From contig NZ_BILX01000032.1 in NCBI RefSeq assembly GCF_004000785.1, positions 1 through 64,000 of the forward strand: DNA of 64,000 nucleotides, in the 5' to 3' direction. The position numbers and the translations under genes were made by a program. Origin of the DNA: Paenibacillus ehimensis NBRC 15659. Its GTDB lineage: Bacteria > Bacillota > Bacilli > Paenibacillales > NBRC-103111. This document shows, piece by piece, positions 23,727 through 32,890 of this stretch (position 1 is its first letter; every line of letters starts with the position of its first letter). The notes under the pieces are model-generated. The model was not told the DNA's origin. It ran no database searches and saw only the letters and a program-made list of their open reading frames with translations.

Positions 23727-24905
23727 ATGGAACTTTTATTGGCCGCGTTCCTCATGGCCTGGGGGGGCGTCAGCGCCGATCATCCCGATGCGACGTTCGA
23801 GCAGGTGGCCCAAGCTTCGATCGATTCCAAAACCGCCGTTGCCCAACAGCCATCCCCGGACGGGAATCTGTTCGACCGGCTGACTCCGGTGGACAAGAAG
23901 GACCCGCAGAAGGATGCGCCAAAGGTCAAAGGCATCTACGTCACGGCGCACAGCGCAGGCGGCTCGCGTATGAATACGCTGCTGAAGCTGATGGACGATA
24001 CCGAGTTGAACTCGATGGTCATCGACCTGAAGGACGACTGGGGGTACATAACGTACGATACCGGCAATCCGGAACTGAACGCAATGGAGACGACGCAAAA
24101 AATTATTACCGATATGCCCAAGCTAATGAGCACGCTGCAGGAGCACCAGGTATATCCGATTGCCCGCATCGTTGTCTTCAAAGACACCGTACTGGCAAAA
24201 AAACGGCCTGATCTGTCGTTTGTGAATCCCGATGGCTCCGTCTGGGGCAATGGCAAAAATCCGCCGGAAAGCTTCGTGAATCCGTACAAGAAAGAAGTAT
24301 GGGATTACAATATCGCGATTGCGAAGGAAGCGGCCAAGGCGGGCTTCAAGGAAATCCAGTTCGATTACGTCCGGTTCCCGGAAGGCTTCGAGAAGCGGGC
24401 CGATACGCTGAAGTACGATAAAGACGAACGTTCCCGCATCGAAGCGGTTGCCGAATTCGTGAAGTATGCCCGGGAGCAGCTTACCCCTTTGGGCGTCCGG
24501 GTATCGGTTGACATCTTCGGCTACGCCGCTTCCGTACCGGCCGCCGAAGGGATCGGCCAAGACTTCCAGAAAATTTCCCAGAACGTCGACGTCATCTGCC
24601 CGATGATTTATCCGAGCCATTATTCGAACGGATGGTACGGAGCAAAGGTGCCGGATGCCGCGCCATACGTGACGATTAACGGGGCCATGAAGGATACCGC
24701 CAAGAAGCTCGATCCGCTGCAATCTTTGAAGCCGGTCGTCCGGCCTTGGATTCAAGATTTCACCGCCACCTGGGTGCCCGGTCACATTCGTTACGGCAAA
24801 AAAGAGATCGAAGAGCAGGTGCGTGCGCTGAAAGATAACGGCATCGAAGAGTTCCTGCTATGGAACGCCGTCAATACGTACACGACGAACGTCGATTACA
24901 AGTAA
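23727..24905 (+). CDS. Putative glycoside hydrolase, DUF4015 family
   Basis: A 392-residue protein with a short hydrophobic N-terminus that may act as an export signal, followed by a linker (about 20-70) and a TIM-barrel domain of DUF4015 type (about 72-392). Recognisable barrel strands include KGIYVTAHSAGG, MVIDLKDDWGYITYD, IQFDYVRFPEG and VISxDIFGY-like VSVDIFGYAA, with the acidic residues expected of a glycosidase. Its substrate is unknown; cell-wall or exopolysaccharide is a guess. AAGGAGAG precedes the ATG at 23727. Monocistronic with a terminator. Confidence 0.85.
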   Translation: MELLLAAFLMAWGGVSADHPDATFEQVAQASIDSKTAVAQQPSPDGNLFDRLTPVDKKDPQKDAPKVKGIYVTAHSAGGSRMNTLLKLMDDTELNSMVIDLKDDWGYITYDTGNPELNAMETTQKIITDMPKLMSTLQEHQVYPIARIVVFKDTVLAKKRPDLSFVNPDGSVWGNGKNPPESFVNPYKKEVWDYNIAIAKEAAKAGFKEIQFDYVRFPEGFEKRADTLKYDKDERSRIEAVAEFVKYAREQLTPLGVRVSVDIFGYAASVPAAEGIGQDFQKISQNVDVICPMIYPSHYSNGWYGAKVPDAAPYVTINGAMKDTAKKLDPLQSLKPVVRPWIQDFTATWVPGHIRYGKKEIEEQVRALKDNGIEEFLLWNAVNTYTTNVDYK

Positions 24906-24930
24906 AAAACCGCGCCCGCAAGAAAAGTGG

Positions 24931-24961
24931 AAAGCCCGCTTCCAAAAGGAGCGGGCTTTTA
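24931..24961. terminator. Terminator after the DUF4015 gene
   Basis: Stem AAAGCCCGCT / AGCGGGCTTTT with a short loop; shared with the convergent ung gene. Confidence 0.85.
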
Positions 24962-24975
24962 CAATTAGAAGCAGA

Positions 24976-25677
24976 TCAAGCCGTGCCGCTGCTGCGCGCG
25001 CCCAGGTTTGGGAGCTGCCAGTCAATCTCTGCACTGCCGATGCTTCGCAGAAAATCGTTGACCTGCGAGAACGGCCGGCTGCCGAAAAAGCCGCGATGCG
25101 CCGACAGCGGGCTCGGATGAACGGACCGCACGATAAAGTGGTGCCGCTTGGTAATCAGCTGCATTTTTTGCTGGGCCGGACTTCCCCACAGAACGAACAC
25201 GATCGGCTTCTCCCGCTCGTTCAACAGCGAAATGACACGATCCGTGAACGTCTCCCAGCCCTGCCCTTTGTGCGAGTGCGCTTCGCCCTGCCGCACGGTA
25301 AGCACCGTGTTCAGCAGCAGCACGCCCTGCTCGGCCCAAGGCACCAGGCAACCGTTATCGGGGATCGAGCAGCCAAGATCGCTTTGCAGCTCCTTGAATA
25401 TGTTTTGCAGCGAAGGCGGTGCCGGGATTCCGGGCTTGACCGAGAAGCTCAGGCCGTGAGCTTGTCCAGGGCCATGATACGGGTCTTGTCCGAGAATGAC
25501 CACTTTGGTATCCGCATAAGAAGTATAATGAAGGGCATTGAAAATATCGTGCATATCCGGGTATACCGTACGCGTGGCATACTCCTGTTTCAAAAACGAT
25601 CTCAGCCGGTGATAATAAGGCGCCTCAAACTGGTCTTCCAGCAAAGGGGCCCAGTCGTTGTGCAATATCGCCGCCAC
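24976..25677 (-). CDS. ung: Uracil-DNA glycosylase
   Basis: A 233-residue family 1 UDG that removes uracil from DNA to start base excision repair. The water-activating motif GQDPYHG is at 63-69 (Asp65), and the leucine-loop motif [11 protein letters not shown] is near residue 190. Full length. The start is GTG at 25677 with GGGGAG upstream. It follows the FMN reductase gene by 28 bp on the same strand and may be co-transcribed with it. Confidence 0.96.
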   Translation of the reverse strand: MAAILHNDWAPLLEDQFEAPYYHRLRSFLKQEYATRTVYPDMHDIFNALHYTSYADTKVVILGQDPYHGPGQAHGLSFSVKPGIPAPPSLQNIFKELQSDLGCSIPDNGCLVPWAEQGVLLLNTVLTVRQGEAHSHKGQGWETFTDRVISLLNEREKPIVFVLWGSPAQQKMQLITKRHHFIVRSVHPSPLSAHRGFFGSRPFSQVNDFLRSIGSAEIDWQLPNLGARSSGTA

Positions 25678-25705
25678 GGCGGCCTCACTCCCCTTTCATT
25701 CCCGA

Positions 25706-26239
25706 TTATTTCCGAAACGCCGATACCATTTGTGCGAAATAGCCGACGGTCTTCAGCACGCGCTCCCGCGTCTTCGCGTCCTCCGGTTCACCCTCCGGCG
25801 TAAAGCTGCGCTGCGCTCCGCCGATGGAGATCCATTCCGGGCAGTTGATGCCGTGCAGGTTGCGTACCATCGTCTGCAAATGCTGCAGCGAGCTGACGCC
25901 GACGGCGCCCCCGGCCGAGCTGACCGACAACGTCACCTTGCCGTCGAAATGGTCAAAGCCGGTAAAATCGAGCGCGTTCTTCAGGACGCCCGACACGCTC
26001 CCGTGATATTCCGGCGTCGCCAGCACGATGCCGTCGGCTGCCAGCAGGCGCTGCCTCAGTTCGACGATATTCGCATCCGTCTGATCGAGGTCCCCGTTAT
26101 AGAACGGCAGCGGCTTTTCATACAAATCGAACAGCGTAACCTGGCATTGCTTCTCTTCAAGCAGCCGCGCAATATACCGGCACAGCTGCGTGCTCGTAGC
26201 ATCCTTACGGTTGCTTCCCGCAATAATCGTAATTTTCAT
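25706..26239 (-). CDS. NAD(P)H-dependent FMN reductase / azoreductase-like flavoprotein
   Basis: A 177-residue flavodoxin-like protein of the FMN_red family. The phosphate-binding loop IIAGSNRKDATS is at 5-16 and the flavin-ring segment ATPEYHGSVSGVLKNALDF at 74-92. It should be a cytosolic dimer reducing FMN, quinones or azo compounds with NADPH. It overlaps the upstream DUF3906-like gene by 4 bp (ATGA), a sign of translational coupling. Confidence 0.9.
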   Translation of the reverse strand: MKITIIAGSNRKDATSTQLCRYIARLLEEKQCQVTLFDLYEKPLPFYNGDLDQTDANIVELRQRLLAADGIVLATPEYHGSVSGVLKNALDFTGFDHFDGKVTLSVSSAGGAVGVSSLQHLQTMVRNLHGINCPEWISIGGAQRSFTPEGEPEDAKTRERVLKTVGYFAQMVSAFRK

Positions 26240-26421
26240 CGTTTGACTGCTCCTTCGCTTCCTATAAAGTTCACTGCTCTGTCCAGCATTTCCGGGCTGC
26301 GCACGAAATGACGCGCCAACAGCTCGTCCGGCAAAGCGAACGCCTGCCCTTCGTTTTCTGCCATGACCAAGACCCGGAAAGGCTGTTCTTGCAATTCAAC
26401 TTCCAGCTTGTATATGTACAC
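26236..26421 (-). CDS. Small protein, DUF3906-like
   Basis: A 61-residue soluble protein (LEVELQEQPFRVLVMAENEGQAFALPDELL). It resembles the DUF3906 family of short Firmicute proteins, but this is a weak recall-based match. The start is GTG at 26421 with GGGAGG 8 nt upstream, and its stop overlaps the start of the FMN reductase. Confidence 0.6.
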   Translation of the reverse strand: MYIYKLEVELQEQPFRVLVMAENEGQAFALPDELLARHFVRSPEMLDRAVNFIGSEGAVKR

Positions 26422-26549
26422 TCACCCGGCCTCCCTTTCCTAGGAAAATGGGCCGCTCCCCCATCCTACCGAAATCGGCCGGAAGAAGCAAGTGGGCAAG
26501 CAGCAAAATCACCCTACCATTTCAATGAATTTAGAGACAATTTAAAGAT

Positions 26550-26578
26550 TTGAAAAAGAGATATGAAATTCATAATAT
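26550..26578 (+). promoter_or_regulatory. Promoter of the secreted DUF4855-like gene
   Basis: TTGAAA (26550-26555), 17-bp spacer, TAATAT (26573-26578). A second TATAAT lies 10 bp downstream. Confidence 0.55.
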
Positions 26579-26613
26579 GGAAATATAATACACGATTATT
26601 TGGAGGGCAAGCG

Positions 26614-27645
26614 ATGAATTCATTTGTGAAAAAGTCAAAAGCATGGTGTCTGTCTCTTTTATGTTGTTCCGTCCTGTTAGCCGGGGCATCAGGGCTCGCT
26701 ACCGAGGCCGAGGCTTCCTCAAATCTGCAAATGAGATCCGTATTGGTCTATACGGGCTCGAATCAACCGGATTACAAGACCGAAGATATTGTCAATCTAT
26801 CCAAAGGCGCAGATCATTTTATTATCGTAACGACCAAAACGACCGCAACGTCGGAGGACGTGACGGATTTCGCCAATCAAGCCAATAAAATCGTCGCGGC
26901 CAATCCTCAAGCCAAGCTTTGGATCTCCACCCCTTCACGAAACTCGAAGAGCAGCGCAAACACATACGATGACTCCATCACCGGATTTCTTGATGCAGTT
27001 AAAAAGACCATCGGACAAGCCAACTGGGAAAAGCATGTGAAAGGTGTCTATATCAACTTCGAAAACATTTATTTGGACGGACCCGACACCGGCACGAAAT
27101 ATACCGGAGCGAACTGGACCAAAACGCTGCAAAGCAACATGAACGATAACACCGTAGTCAAAACGATGAGGTCGATCAAGCAATGGGCCAAAAACAACGG
27201 CAGCCTCAATGTGGCATGGGCTCCTTATGTCACCCCTCATAACGATCAATTGAAACGCCTTGCTTACGTCATTAACGAAAATATCGCCGATGTCGTTTTG
27301 CTTCAGCCGCATTACTATTTTGACGGAAACAAAGTGCCGCTGCTGGTTGTGGACAAAAGCATAGCAAACGGGTACTTGAGCTACACGGACGGCAAGCCGA
27401 TTATTCCTGCCAACGATAGTTATATCAAGCTCCGAAGCGCAAACATCGGCGTTGACATGGAAATTGACGGTGACGCAAGCAAGTCCGATAGATATAACTT
27501 ATACAAGGAATATGAAACGACCTTCCGCAAACATAGCAATAAGCCGTTTACCTATTACCTTGGCAGCGCTACGCAGATGAACTACAAGTCCTACGCCGGA
27601 AAACGGCTTTGGGAGCATTTGGTCGAGTTTTATACTTCACTGTAG
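26614..27645 (+). CDS. Secreted protein, DUF4855-like
   Basis: A 343-residue protein with a typical Sec signal peptide (KKSKAW, hydrophobic core, cleavage after TEAEA near residue 35). The mature part looks like a TIM barrel: YINFENIYL, NVAWAPYVTP, VVLLQPHYYF, and IGVDMEIDG with acidic residues at strand ends. These and the late TYYLG block resemble DUF4855, a glycosidase-like family frequent in Paenibacillus. No catalytic assignment is possible. GGAGG precedes the ATG. The coding sequence is visibly more AT-rich than its neighbours, which may point to a different origin. Confidence 0.75.
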   Translation: MNSFVKKSKAWCLSLLCCSVLLAGASGLATEAEASSNLQMRSVLVYTGSNQPDYKTEDIVNLSKGADHFIIVTTKTTATSEDVTDFANQANKIVAANPQAKLWISTPSRNSKSSANTYDDSITGFLDAVKKTIGQANWEKHVKGVYINFENIYLDGPDTGTKYTGANWTKTLQSNMNDNTVVKTMRSIKQWAKNNGSLNVAWAPYVTPHNDQLKRLAYVINENIADVVLLQPHYYFDGNKVPLLVVDKSIANGYLSYTDGKPIIPANDSYIKLRSANIGVDMEIDGDASKSDRYNLYKEYETTFRKHSNKPFTYYLGSATQMNYKSYAGKRLWEHLVEFYTSL

Positions 27646-27666
27646 CATCCGCCAGCATTGCTAGCC

Positions 27667-27695
27667 TTGTTCCCCCGGCAGCAATTCGCTACAAT
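27667..27695 (+). promoter_or_regulatory. Promoter of the bcp-type peroxiredoxin gene
   Basis: TTGTTC (27667-27672), 17-bp spacer, TACAAT (27690-27695), just behind the preceding stop codon. Confidence 0.6.
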
Positions 27696-27737
27696 ACAAC
27701 TAATATACTTCGTCATCCATGTGAGGGGGAAAAGCCT

Positions 27738-28184
27738 GTGCTTGCCATCGGGACCAAGGCTCCGGCATTTACCGCAGAAAGCACGCAGGGTACGATCCGG
27801 TTGGCCGATCATTTAGGGAAACGGCCGATCGTGCTTATTTTTTATCCGAAGGACAATACGCCCATTTGCACAAAGCAGCTTTGCGCCGTCCGCGATTCCA
27901 AGGCCCAGTATGCCGATTATGATGCGCTGGTGCTGGGCGTCAATCCCGGTTCGCTTGAGGAGCACCGGCACTTTTCGCAAAAGTTCGGTTACGATTTTCC
28001 GCTTGTCACCGATACCGGGGACGCGATCCGCCGGCAGTATGACGTAGGCCAGACGTTGTTCGGTCTGCTTGGGCAGCATCGCGTCGTCTATGTCATCGGG
28101 CGAGACGGCACGGTCCGGTATGCGGCAAGAGGAAACCGTCCTACCGCTGAATTGGTGTCGGTGTTATCCCGGGACTCGGAATAA
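27738..28184 (+). CDS. bcp: Peroxiredoxin, BCP/PrxQ family
   Basis: A 148-residue thioredoxin-fold peroxidase that reduces hydroperoxides. The peroxidatic Cys44 and resolving Cys49 lie in TPICTKQLC, the i/i+5 spacing of 2-Cys PrxQ; the usual Gly before the first Cys is Ile here. The start is GTG at 27738 with GAGGGGG upstream, which places the N-terminus exactly where the family begins; longer frames extend into the preceding gene. It ends at a long terminator shared with pfkA. Confidence 0.9.
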   Translation: MLAIGTKAPAFTAESTQGTIRLADHLGKRPIVLIFYPKDNTPICTKQLCAVRDSKAQYADYDALVLGVNPGSLEEHRHFSQKFGYDFPLVTDTGDAIRRQYDVGQTLFGLLGQHRVVYVIGRDGTVRYAARGNRPTAELVSVLSRDSE

Positions 28185-28199
28185 TTCCTAGCGTATGTA

Positions 28200-28245
28200 A
28201 AAAAACATGCAGCACTTCCGCCTACGGAAGACTGCATGTTTTTGT
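28200..28245. terminator. Terminator between bcp and pfkA
   Basis: Perfect arms AAAAACATGCAG and CTGCATGTTTTT with an inner CTTCCG/CGGAAG stem; bidirectional. Confidence 0.9.
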
Positions 28246-28249
28246 GCTT

Positions 28250-29215
28250 TTATTGAGATAACCGTTTCGTAAGCTCGTATAATTCCATATTGAATTGTTT
28301 TTTGGTATTCACGACGGTATCGATATCGGTTGCCACAAGCTCGCCTTTGATCATGCCGCAGGCCTTGCCGGAATCTCCTGCGATCAGCCGGCGTACGGCA
28401 AAATCGCCGAGGCTGCTCGCCAGAATCCGGTCGTTGTGCGTAGGCGTGCCGCCCCGCTGAATATGTCCAAGCACGGTTACCCGCGGCTCGATTCCGTTGC
28501 GCTTCATAATTTCCGCCGAGATATCTTCCCCTTTGCCTACGCCCTCGGCCACGATAATAATACTGTGACGCTTTCCTTGGGAGAAGTTTTCCGTCATACG
28601 GTTGGCGATTTCGTCCAAATCGTACGGCACCTCGGGCACGAGTATCGTCTCCGCTCCGCTCGCCAAGCCGGCATAGAGGGCGATATCTCCGCAGTGGCGG
28701 CCCATCACTTCGACAATGGACGAGCGTTCATGAGAGCTCATCGTATCCCGCAGTTTGTTGATCGCATCGACAACGATGCTGACCGCCGTGTCGAACCCGA
28801 TCGTGAAATCGGTGAACGGGATGTCGTTGTCGATCGTTCCCGGCAGCCCCATCGTTTTGATTCCGAGCTTGCTCAGTTTGTTCGCGCCTTGATATGAGCC
28901 GTCCCCGCCGATCACGACGAGACCGTCGATTCCGCGCTTGCGCAGGTTGTCCGCGGCGAGCTGCTGCCCTTCCGGCGTGACGAACTCCTTACAGCGTGCT
29001 GTCTGCAGAATCGTTCCGCCGCGCTGAATGATGTCGCCGACGCTCCGCAGGTCCATCTCGCGGATGTCGTCGTTGAGCAGCCCGGCGTAGCCGCGCTGCA
29101 CGGCGAATACTTCAAGACCGTGATACAAGCCGCTGCGCACGACGGCGCGAACGGCCGCGTTCATCCCCTGGGAATCGCCGCCGCTCGTGAGTACCGCAAT
29201 TTTTTTTACAGACAT
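28250..29215 (-). CDS. pfkA: ATP-dependent 6-phosphofructokinase
   Basis: A 321-residue PfkA that phosphorylates fructose 6-phosphate in glycolysis. The ATP loop is TSGGDSQG (10-17; most homologs have Pro in place of Gln), GGDGS at 103-107, and the catalytic segment GTIDND has Asp129 as base. Length and motifs are those of the bacterial allosteric enzyme. The ATG has GAGGAGG upstream. It lies 48 bp after ytpB on the same strand; pyk, its common partner, is not adjacent. Confidence 0.97.
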   Translation of the reverse strand: MSVKKIAVLTSGGDSQGMNAAVRAVVRSGLYHGLEVFAVQRGYAGLLNDDIREMDLRSVGDIIQRGGTILQTARCKEFVTPEGQQLAADNLRKRGIDGLVVIGGDGSYQGANKLSKLGIKTMGLPGTIDNDIPFTDFTIGFDTAVSIVVDAINKLRDTMSSHERSSIVEVMGRHCGDIALYAGLASGAETILVPEVPYDLDEIANRMTENFSQGKRHSIIIVAEGVGKGEDISAEIMKRNGIEPRVTVLGHIQRGGTPTHNDRILASSLGDFAVRRLIAGDSGKACGMIKGELVATDIDTVVNTKKQFNMELYELTKRLSQ

Positions 29216-29263
29216 GGTGGTTCCTCCTCGTCATCTTGACTGTCTCTTTAATTGTATATAGGA

Positions 29264-30340
29264 TCAAGAGGTTTTGCGGATCCAAATACTGTTAATGAAG
29301 AAAAACAAGCGCATCAGCGGACTGTCCTTCATCAACTTCCGGGATATCGTCTTCACTTGCCGCTGCTTGCTGACTTTAGGATCAGACAAGTACAGCGCCA
29401 GCAATCCTTCGATAATCATCCGGTGAAATCCCGGATGCTCAAGCTGTTCCGACTTGCTCTTCGCTTCCTCCACAATGAAGGCGATGCGTTCGACCGTCCG
29501 ATCCAGATTATCGTAGTAGCTGCAAAAATTCAGATCGCCGCCGGCCAGATCTTCCTCTTGGTCTATCAAATAATCAAGCAAAATGTGAAGTCCGCAAATG
29601 TACGGGAAATACGCTTCGTGAATTTGCCGGACCGTTAGCGGCTGCAGCTTCGGATCGGAAGCCGCCAAAAACAACATAAAAACGCCCAGCGTCGAGCCCG
29701 TAGCGGCGGCAAATTCGTTCCACGCGACCGCAGGAAACCGTCCCCGGTGCTGCTCCCACCAGGACAGCAGCGCGTCCTCGCGCAGCTCCCGGCGAATATG
29801 CTTGTACACCTGCAGATCGCAGTAAAGACCAACGAGCTCGCGCACCGAATCGGCTGCAAGCGGATAAGAGGGCAGAAGCCGAAGGCTGGCTTGGCATGTT
29901 TTGACCAGCTCGTTCAAGTAACCGGCGTCTTCCTGCTCTTCCCGGAATTCGTAATAGTCGTGCAGCGGCTCCGCCGGATCGACCGCATCGAGCATCGATT
30001 GGTGCAGACGCCGAAAATCTTCCGGATCGAGCGAAGTGCTCCGGTCGCACAGGTTGTCCAAATAATCGCTGATCGTCTGGAAGGCGACAATCAGCGGAAT
30101 GAGCACATGGCGCATAGGCAGATTCGCGACGGCATAGACGGCGCCGCCTTCGCAGTGAAACTGCTTGCTGGTCATGCTCGCGATCGCTTGCTTCCGAAGC
30201 TCGGGATCGGGTATCGCTTCGGCTTTATCCCGCCAGTGGCGAAGCTGCTCCCGCACTTCCGGCAGCGCAAAGCGATACACGCGCAGCATAAGTCCAATCG
30301 GGCGTTGGGGCACGTCGGCTGACGAATTACGGCGACTCAA
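29264..30340 (-). CDS. ytpB: YtpB-type terpene cyclase (tetraprenyl-beta-curcumene synthase, DUF2600)
   Basis: A 358-residue protein of the DUF2600 family. The characterised B. subtilis member YtpB cyclises tetraprenyl pyrophosphate to tetraprenyl-beta-curcumene, a precursor of C35 terpenes of spores or membranes. The metal-binding segment DYLDNLCDR is at 92-100; an acidic second site is DYLIDQEEDLAGGD. I place the start at a TTG at 30340, 8 nt after CGGAGG inside the end of the upstream gene (14-bp overlap); an in-frame ATG at 30370 has no good site. The prenyl synthase (HepS/HepT) and squalene-hopene cyclase are not in the window. Confidence 0.85.
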   Translation of the reverse strand: MSRRNSSADVPQRPIGLMLRVYRFALPEVREQLRHWRDKAEAIPDPELRKQAIASMTSKQFHCEGGAVYAVANLPMRHVLIPLIVAFQTISDYLDNLCDRSTSLDPEDFRRLHQSMLDAVDPAEPLHDYYEFREEQEDAGYLNELVKTCQASLRLLPSYPLAADSVRELVGLYCDLQVYKHIRRELREDALLSWWEQHRGRFPAVAWNEFAAATGSTLGVFMLFLAASDPKLQPLTVRQIHEAYFPYICGLHILLDYLIDQEEDLAGGDLNFCSYYDNLDRTVERIAFIVEEAKSKSEQLEHPGFHRMIIEGLLALYLSDPKVSKQRQVKTISRKLMKDSPLMRLFFFINSIWIRKTS

Positions 30341-30932
30341 GCAACGATCCTCCGCCTCCGCTTTGGACATAGCCGTATTCGAGAAGCAGGCGCATCTCAA
30401 GCCATTGGATATGCTTCAGCAGCTCCTCGGCTTGTTCGTCCCGTGTCCGGGTGACGTGCCGCTCGACCAACTCGTTAAACGCGCAGGGATCCCAGCCGGA
30501 CCCGGATGCCCACTCCTCCAGCCGTTCCCTGAACGCCGTATTTTTAATGCCCTGCAGGTCTGCCGCCCGCACATAACCGTAAGCCCGCTCCGCAAGCTCC
30601 GCATAGACCGGCAGGCTGCGCGCCATGCGAAACCAATAGGCGGCGTTGGAATAATCGCCCTCCATCCGGTGCATGATTCCGTGCCAGTAGCTGCCGGCGG
30701 GATTATGAATTTCCTGGGACAGTGCATGCGATTTCTCCAGGCTCTCGTTAAACAAATGCAGCCCCGCTTTTACCGTGAGCGCATAAGCTTTCTGTTCCCC
30801 TTCGAAGCCGTCCACCGACAGCTTTCCGATCTTGATATCGGCCAAGTCGTCGAGCTCTTCGTCGGGATACAGCGAAGGCTTATGCGGCGTCAGCTGCGCT
30901 GCGAGTCTGCTGAGACTATCGGTCCAACTCAA
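30327..30932 (-). CDS. Conserved hypothetical protein (201 aa), upstream of ytpB
   Basis: A soluble, helical protein with a striking conserved-looking block SYWHGIMHRMEGDYSNAAYWFR near the middle and a second block RHVTRTRDEQAEELLKHIQWLEMRLL at the end. I have a vague memory of the HGIxHRxEGDxxNxxYWxR signature in fungal and bacterial proteins of unknown function. The start is TTG at 30932, 8 nt after AAGGAGG; the ATG at 30971 has no such site. It overlaps ytpB by 14 bp and so belongs to its operon. Confidence 0.7.
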   Translation of the reverse strand: MSWTDSLSRLAAQLTPHKPSLYPDEELDDLADIKIGKLSVDGFEGEQKAYALTVKAGLHLFNESLEKSHALSQEIHNPAGSYWHGIMHRMEGDYSNAAYWFRMARSLPVYAELAERAYGYVRAADLQGIKNTAFRERLEEWASGSGWDPCAFNELVERHVTRTRDEQAEELLKHIQWLEMRLLLEYGYVQSGGGGSLLESP

Positions 30933-31024
30933 GCTTACAACCTCCTTCTGCGTACCGTGTTGCCATTCCATAGCCTTGCATGCATCGGGGTTCCCCCCAT
31001 TATATTAGGTAGTAGGCCGGGCAA

Positions 31025-31342
31025 TCAGTGATGAACCGCACGATCGGGCATGTCCTGATGAACCCGGAACCATAAATGCAGCTCGTTGATCGTACTGGCC
31101 AGTTCGGCAATTTCGCTGTTCAGGCGGCAGGACGTCGGAAAATGCTCTTCCACATTAAGCTGCTCCTGCTTCGCGATAATGACGCGTTCCAATTGCTTGA
31201 TCCGATCGGGAATGCTGCCGCGGATTTCCTCCCAGCGCAGAAGCATCTCCGCTTGTTCCTGCTGGCTGTAGTCCTCAAAGTCCTGTTCAAGACGGGGCAG
31301 CGGAATGCCGAGACGTTCGTCCAGTTCAAACGTGTAAGTCAT
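31025..31342 (-). CDS. Hypothetical protein (105 aa), coiled-coil
   Basis: A soluble, almost wholly helical 105-residue protein with heptad-like spacing (QEQAEMLLRWEEIRGSIPDRIKQLERVIIAKQEQL). Reading from MTYTFELDERLGIPLPRLEQDFEDYS; the ATG at 31342 has a GGAAGG element about 12 nt upstream. I do not recognise a family. It lies 92 bp upstream of the ytpB-operon hypothetical gene on the same strand. Confidence 0.6.
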   Translation of the reverse strand: MTYTFELDERLGIPLPRLEQDFEDYSQQEQAEMLLRWEEIRGSIPDRIKQLERVIIAKQEQLNVEEHFPTSCRLNSEIAELASTINELHLWFRVHQDMPDRAVHH

Positions 31343-31525
31343 CTCCGTTTCCACCTTCCTCACCTGTTCTTGATTATGCAAAAGGCACGCACCGTTTGAA
31401 CGATCCGTTTATCTATATAAATGTATCACGAACGATGAGCCGCTTCCAGTAGGTACGTAAATTTTTCTCCCTTGACTCCCCTATCCATGTTATAATGTTT
31501 GGCATGTGAAAAGAGGGAAGTCAAC

Positions 31526-32890
31526 ATGAACGATATGCAGCAAACCCGCATTACGTTTCGGCAGCTGCTTGCCTTCTTTATTCCCCTCGGAATGTCGGCG
31601 AGCCTTGTAACGATCTCCCATGTCATCATTAACAGCACGCTGGCGCGCGCAGCCTCTCCCGAAGTTGTCATCGCAAGCTACGCCCTGCCGATGAGCATTC
31701 TGGGCATTACTGAGAGGCCGGCGGTCCTGCTGCGGCAGACGTGTTCCGCCTTGGTGCGCGACCGCCTCTCGTTCCGCGCATTGGCGACGGTCAGCCTTTA
31801 CGTTCTCGGGGCCATCTTCCTCATCGGCGCATTCATCAGCTACACCCCCGTCGGACCGTGGGTGTTTTTGCGTTTGTTCGGAGTCGACGCAGCAATGGTC
31901 GAGCCGATGGTGGAGGTGTACCGCGTCTTGATGTTCGTCAGCATTTTTTCGGGAATCCGCTGCATGTTTCACGGCATTATTATTTTCAATATGCGGACCA
32001 AATGGCTGACGATCGGCATGATCATCCGGCTTGCCGGCATGTACGCGCTCTCGCTCTATTTTATTCGGACGGGAGTCACCAGCGGAACGGTCGGCGCGGT
32101 CATCTTCCTGACGGGCATGATCATCGAAGCCGCCGTGAGCCTCTGGGAAGGAAGGGCTTTGTTAAAAAACGAAATTCCGGAAAAACGGCCGGACCATCCG
32201 ATCGAGAAACCTTCGCAGGTGTTCGGGTTTTACCGGCCGCTGCTGTACTCGTCGGTCATTGCGGTCATTTCGGGACCGGCGATTAATGCCTTTCTCGGAA
32301 AAACGACGGACCTGAAGCTGGCCATCGCGGCGTTTGCGATCGCCACCAGCCTCACGAACCTGGTGCAAAGCTTTTTCTCCTATGTGCATCAGATTGTGCT
32401 CAACTTTTACCGCAAGGATGCGGCTTCCGTGGTCCGCTTCACCTTGCTGCTCTCGCTCATCCCGAGCCTGCTGATCGCCTTGCTCGCTTATACGCCGGCC
32501 GGTCCGTGGTTCATGCAGCACGTGATGGGCGTTAACGAGCGATTGATGCAGGCCAGCCTGTCGACGCTCCGCGTCTTTATGCTGATGACGCTCGTATTCC
32601 CGTGGCTCGACTTCGGCAACGGATTGCTGATGCTGCGCAGCCAGACGAAGGTGATGGTCTGGTCTCAAGCTGCAAACGTGTGCGTTACACTGCTGGTTCT
32701 TGCGCTGTGCGTCGCCCGGACCCCGGGCTGGAACGGCATGATCGGCGCACTGGCTCAATCGCTCGGCGTCGCGGCGGAGGCCGCGGTCGTCTGGGGTGTG
32801 CTGCGATCGGCTCTCCGGGCGGACGAAGGAATTCCAAGGCCGCTGCCGGTTGCAGACCGAAAACATAACGAATCGAGTGAAAGCATATGA
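31526..32890 (+). CDS. MATE/MOP-superfamily-like multi-pass transporter
   Basis: A 454-residue membrane protein with about 12 helices in two similar halves: FFIPLGMSASLVTISHVIINSTLAR in the first, YRPLLYSSVIAVISGPAINAFLGK in the second. This is the fold pattern of MATE-type exporters and lipid flippases; sequence identity to either is not obvious and the substrate is unknown. The ATG at 31526 has GAGGGAAG upstream. Its stop overlaps the start of the next MFS gene (ATGA), so the two are translationally coupled. Confidence 0.7.
   Translation: MNDMQQTRITFRQLLAFFIPLGMSASLVTISHVIINSTLARAASPEVVIASYALPMSILGITERPAVLLRQTCSALVRDRLSFRALATVSLYVLGAIFLIGAFISYTPVGPWVFLRLFGVDAAMVEPMVEVYRVLMFVSIFSGIRCMFHGIIIFNMRTKWLTIGMIIRLAGMYALSLYFIRTGVTSGTVGAVIFLTGMIIEAAVSLWEGRALLKNEIPEKRPDHPIEKPSQVFGFYRPLLYSSVIAVISGPAINAFLGKTTDLKLAIAAFAIATSLTNLVQSFFSYVHQIVLNFYRKDAASVVRFTLLLSLIPSLLIALLAYTPAGPWFMQHVMGVNERLMQASLSTLRVFMLMTLVFPWLDFGNGLLMLRSQTKVMVWSQAANVCVTLLVLALCVARTPGWNGMIGALAQSLGVAAEAAVVWGVLRSALRADEGIPRPLPVADRKHNESSESI

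Noticed and set aside
31470-31500. TTGACT...TATAAT promoter before the MATE-like gene
   Set aside because: The spacing is 13 bp, too short for a sigma-A promoter.
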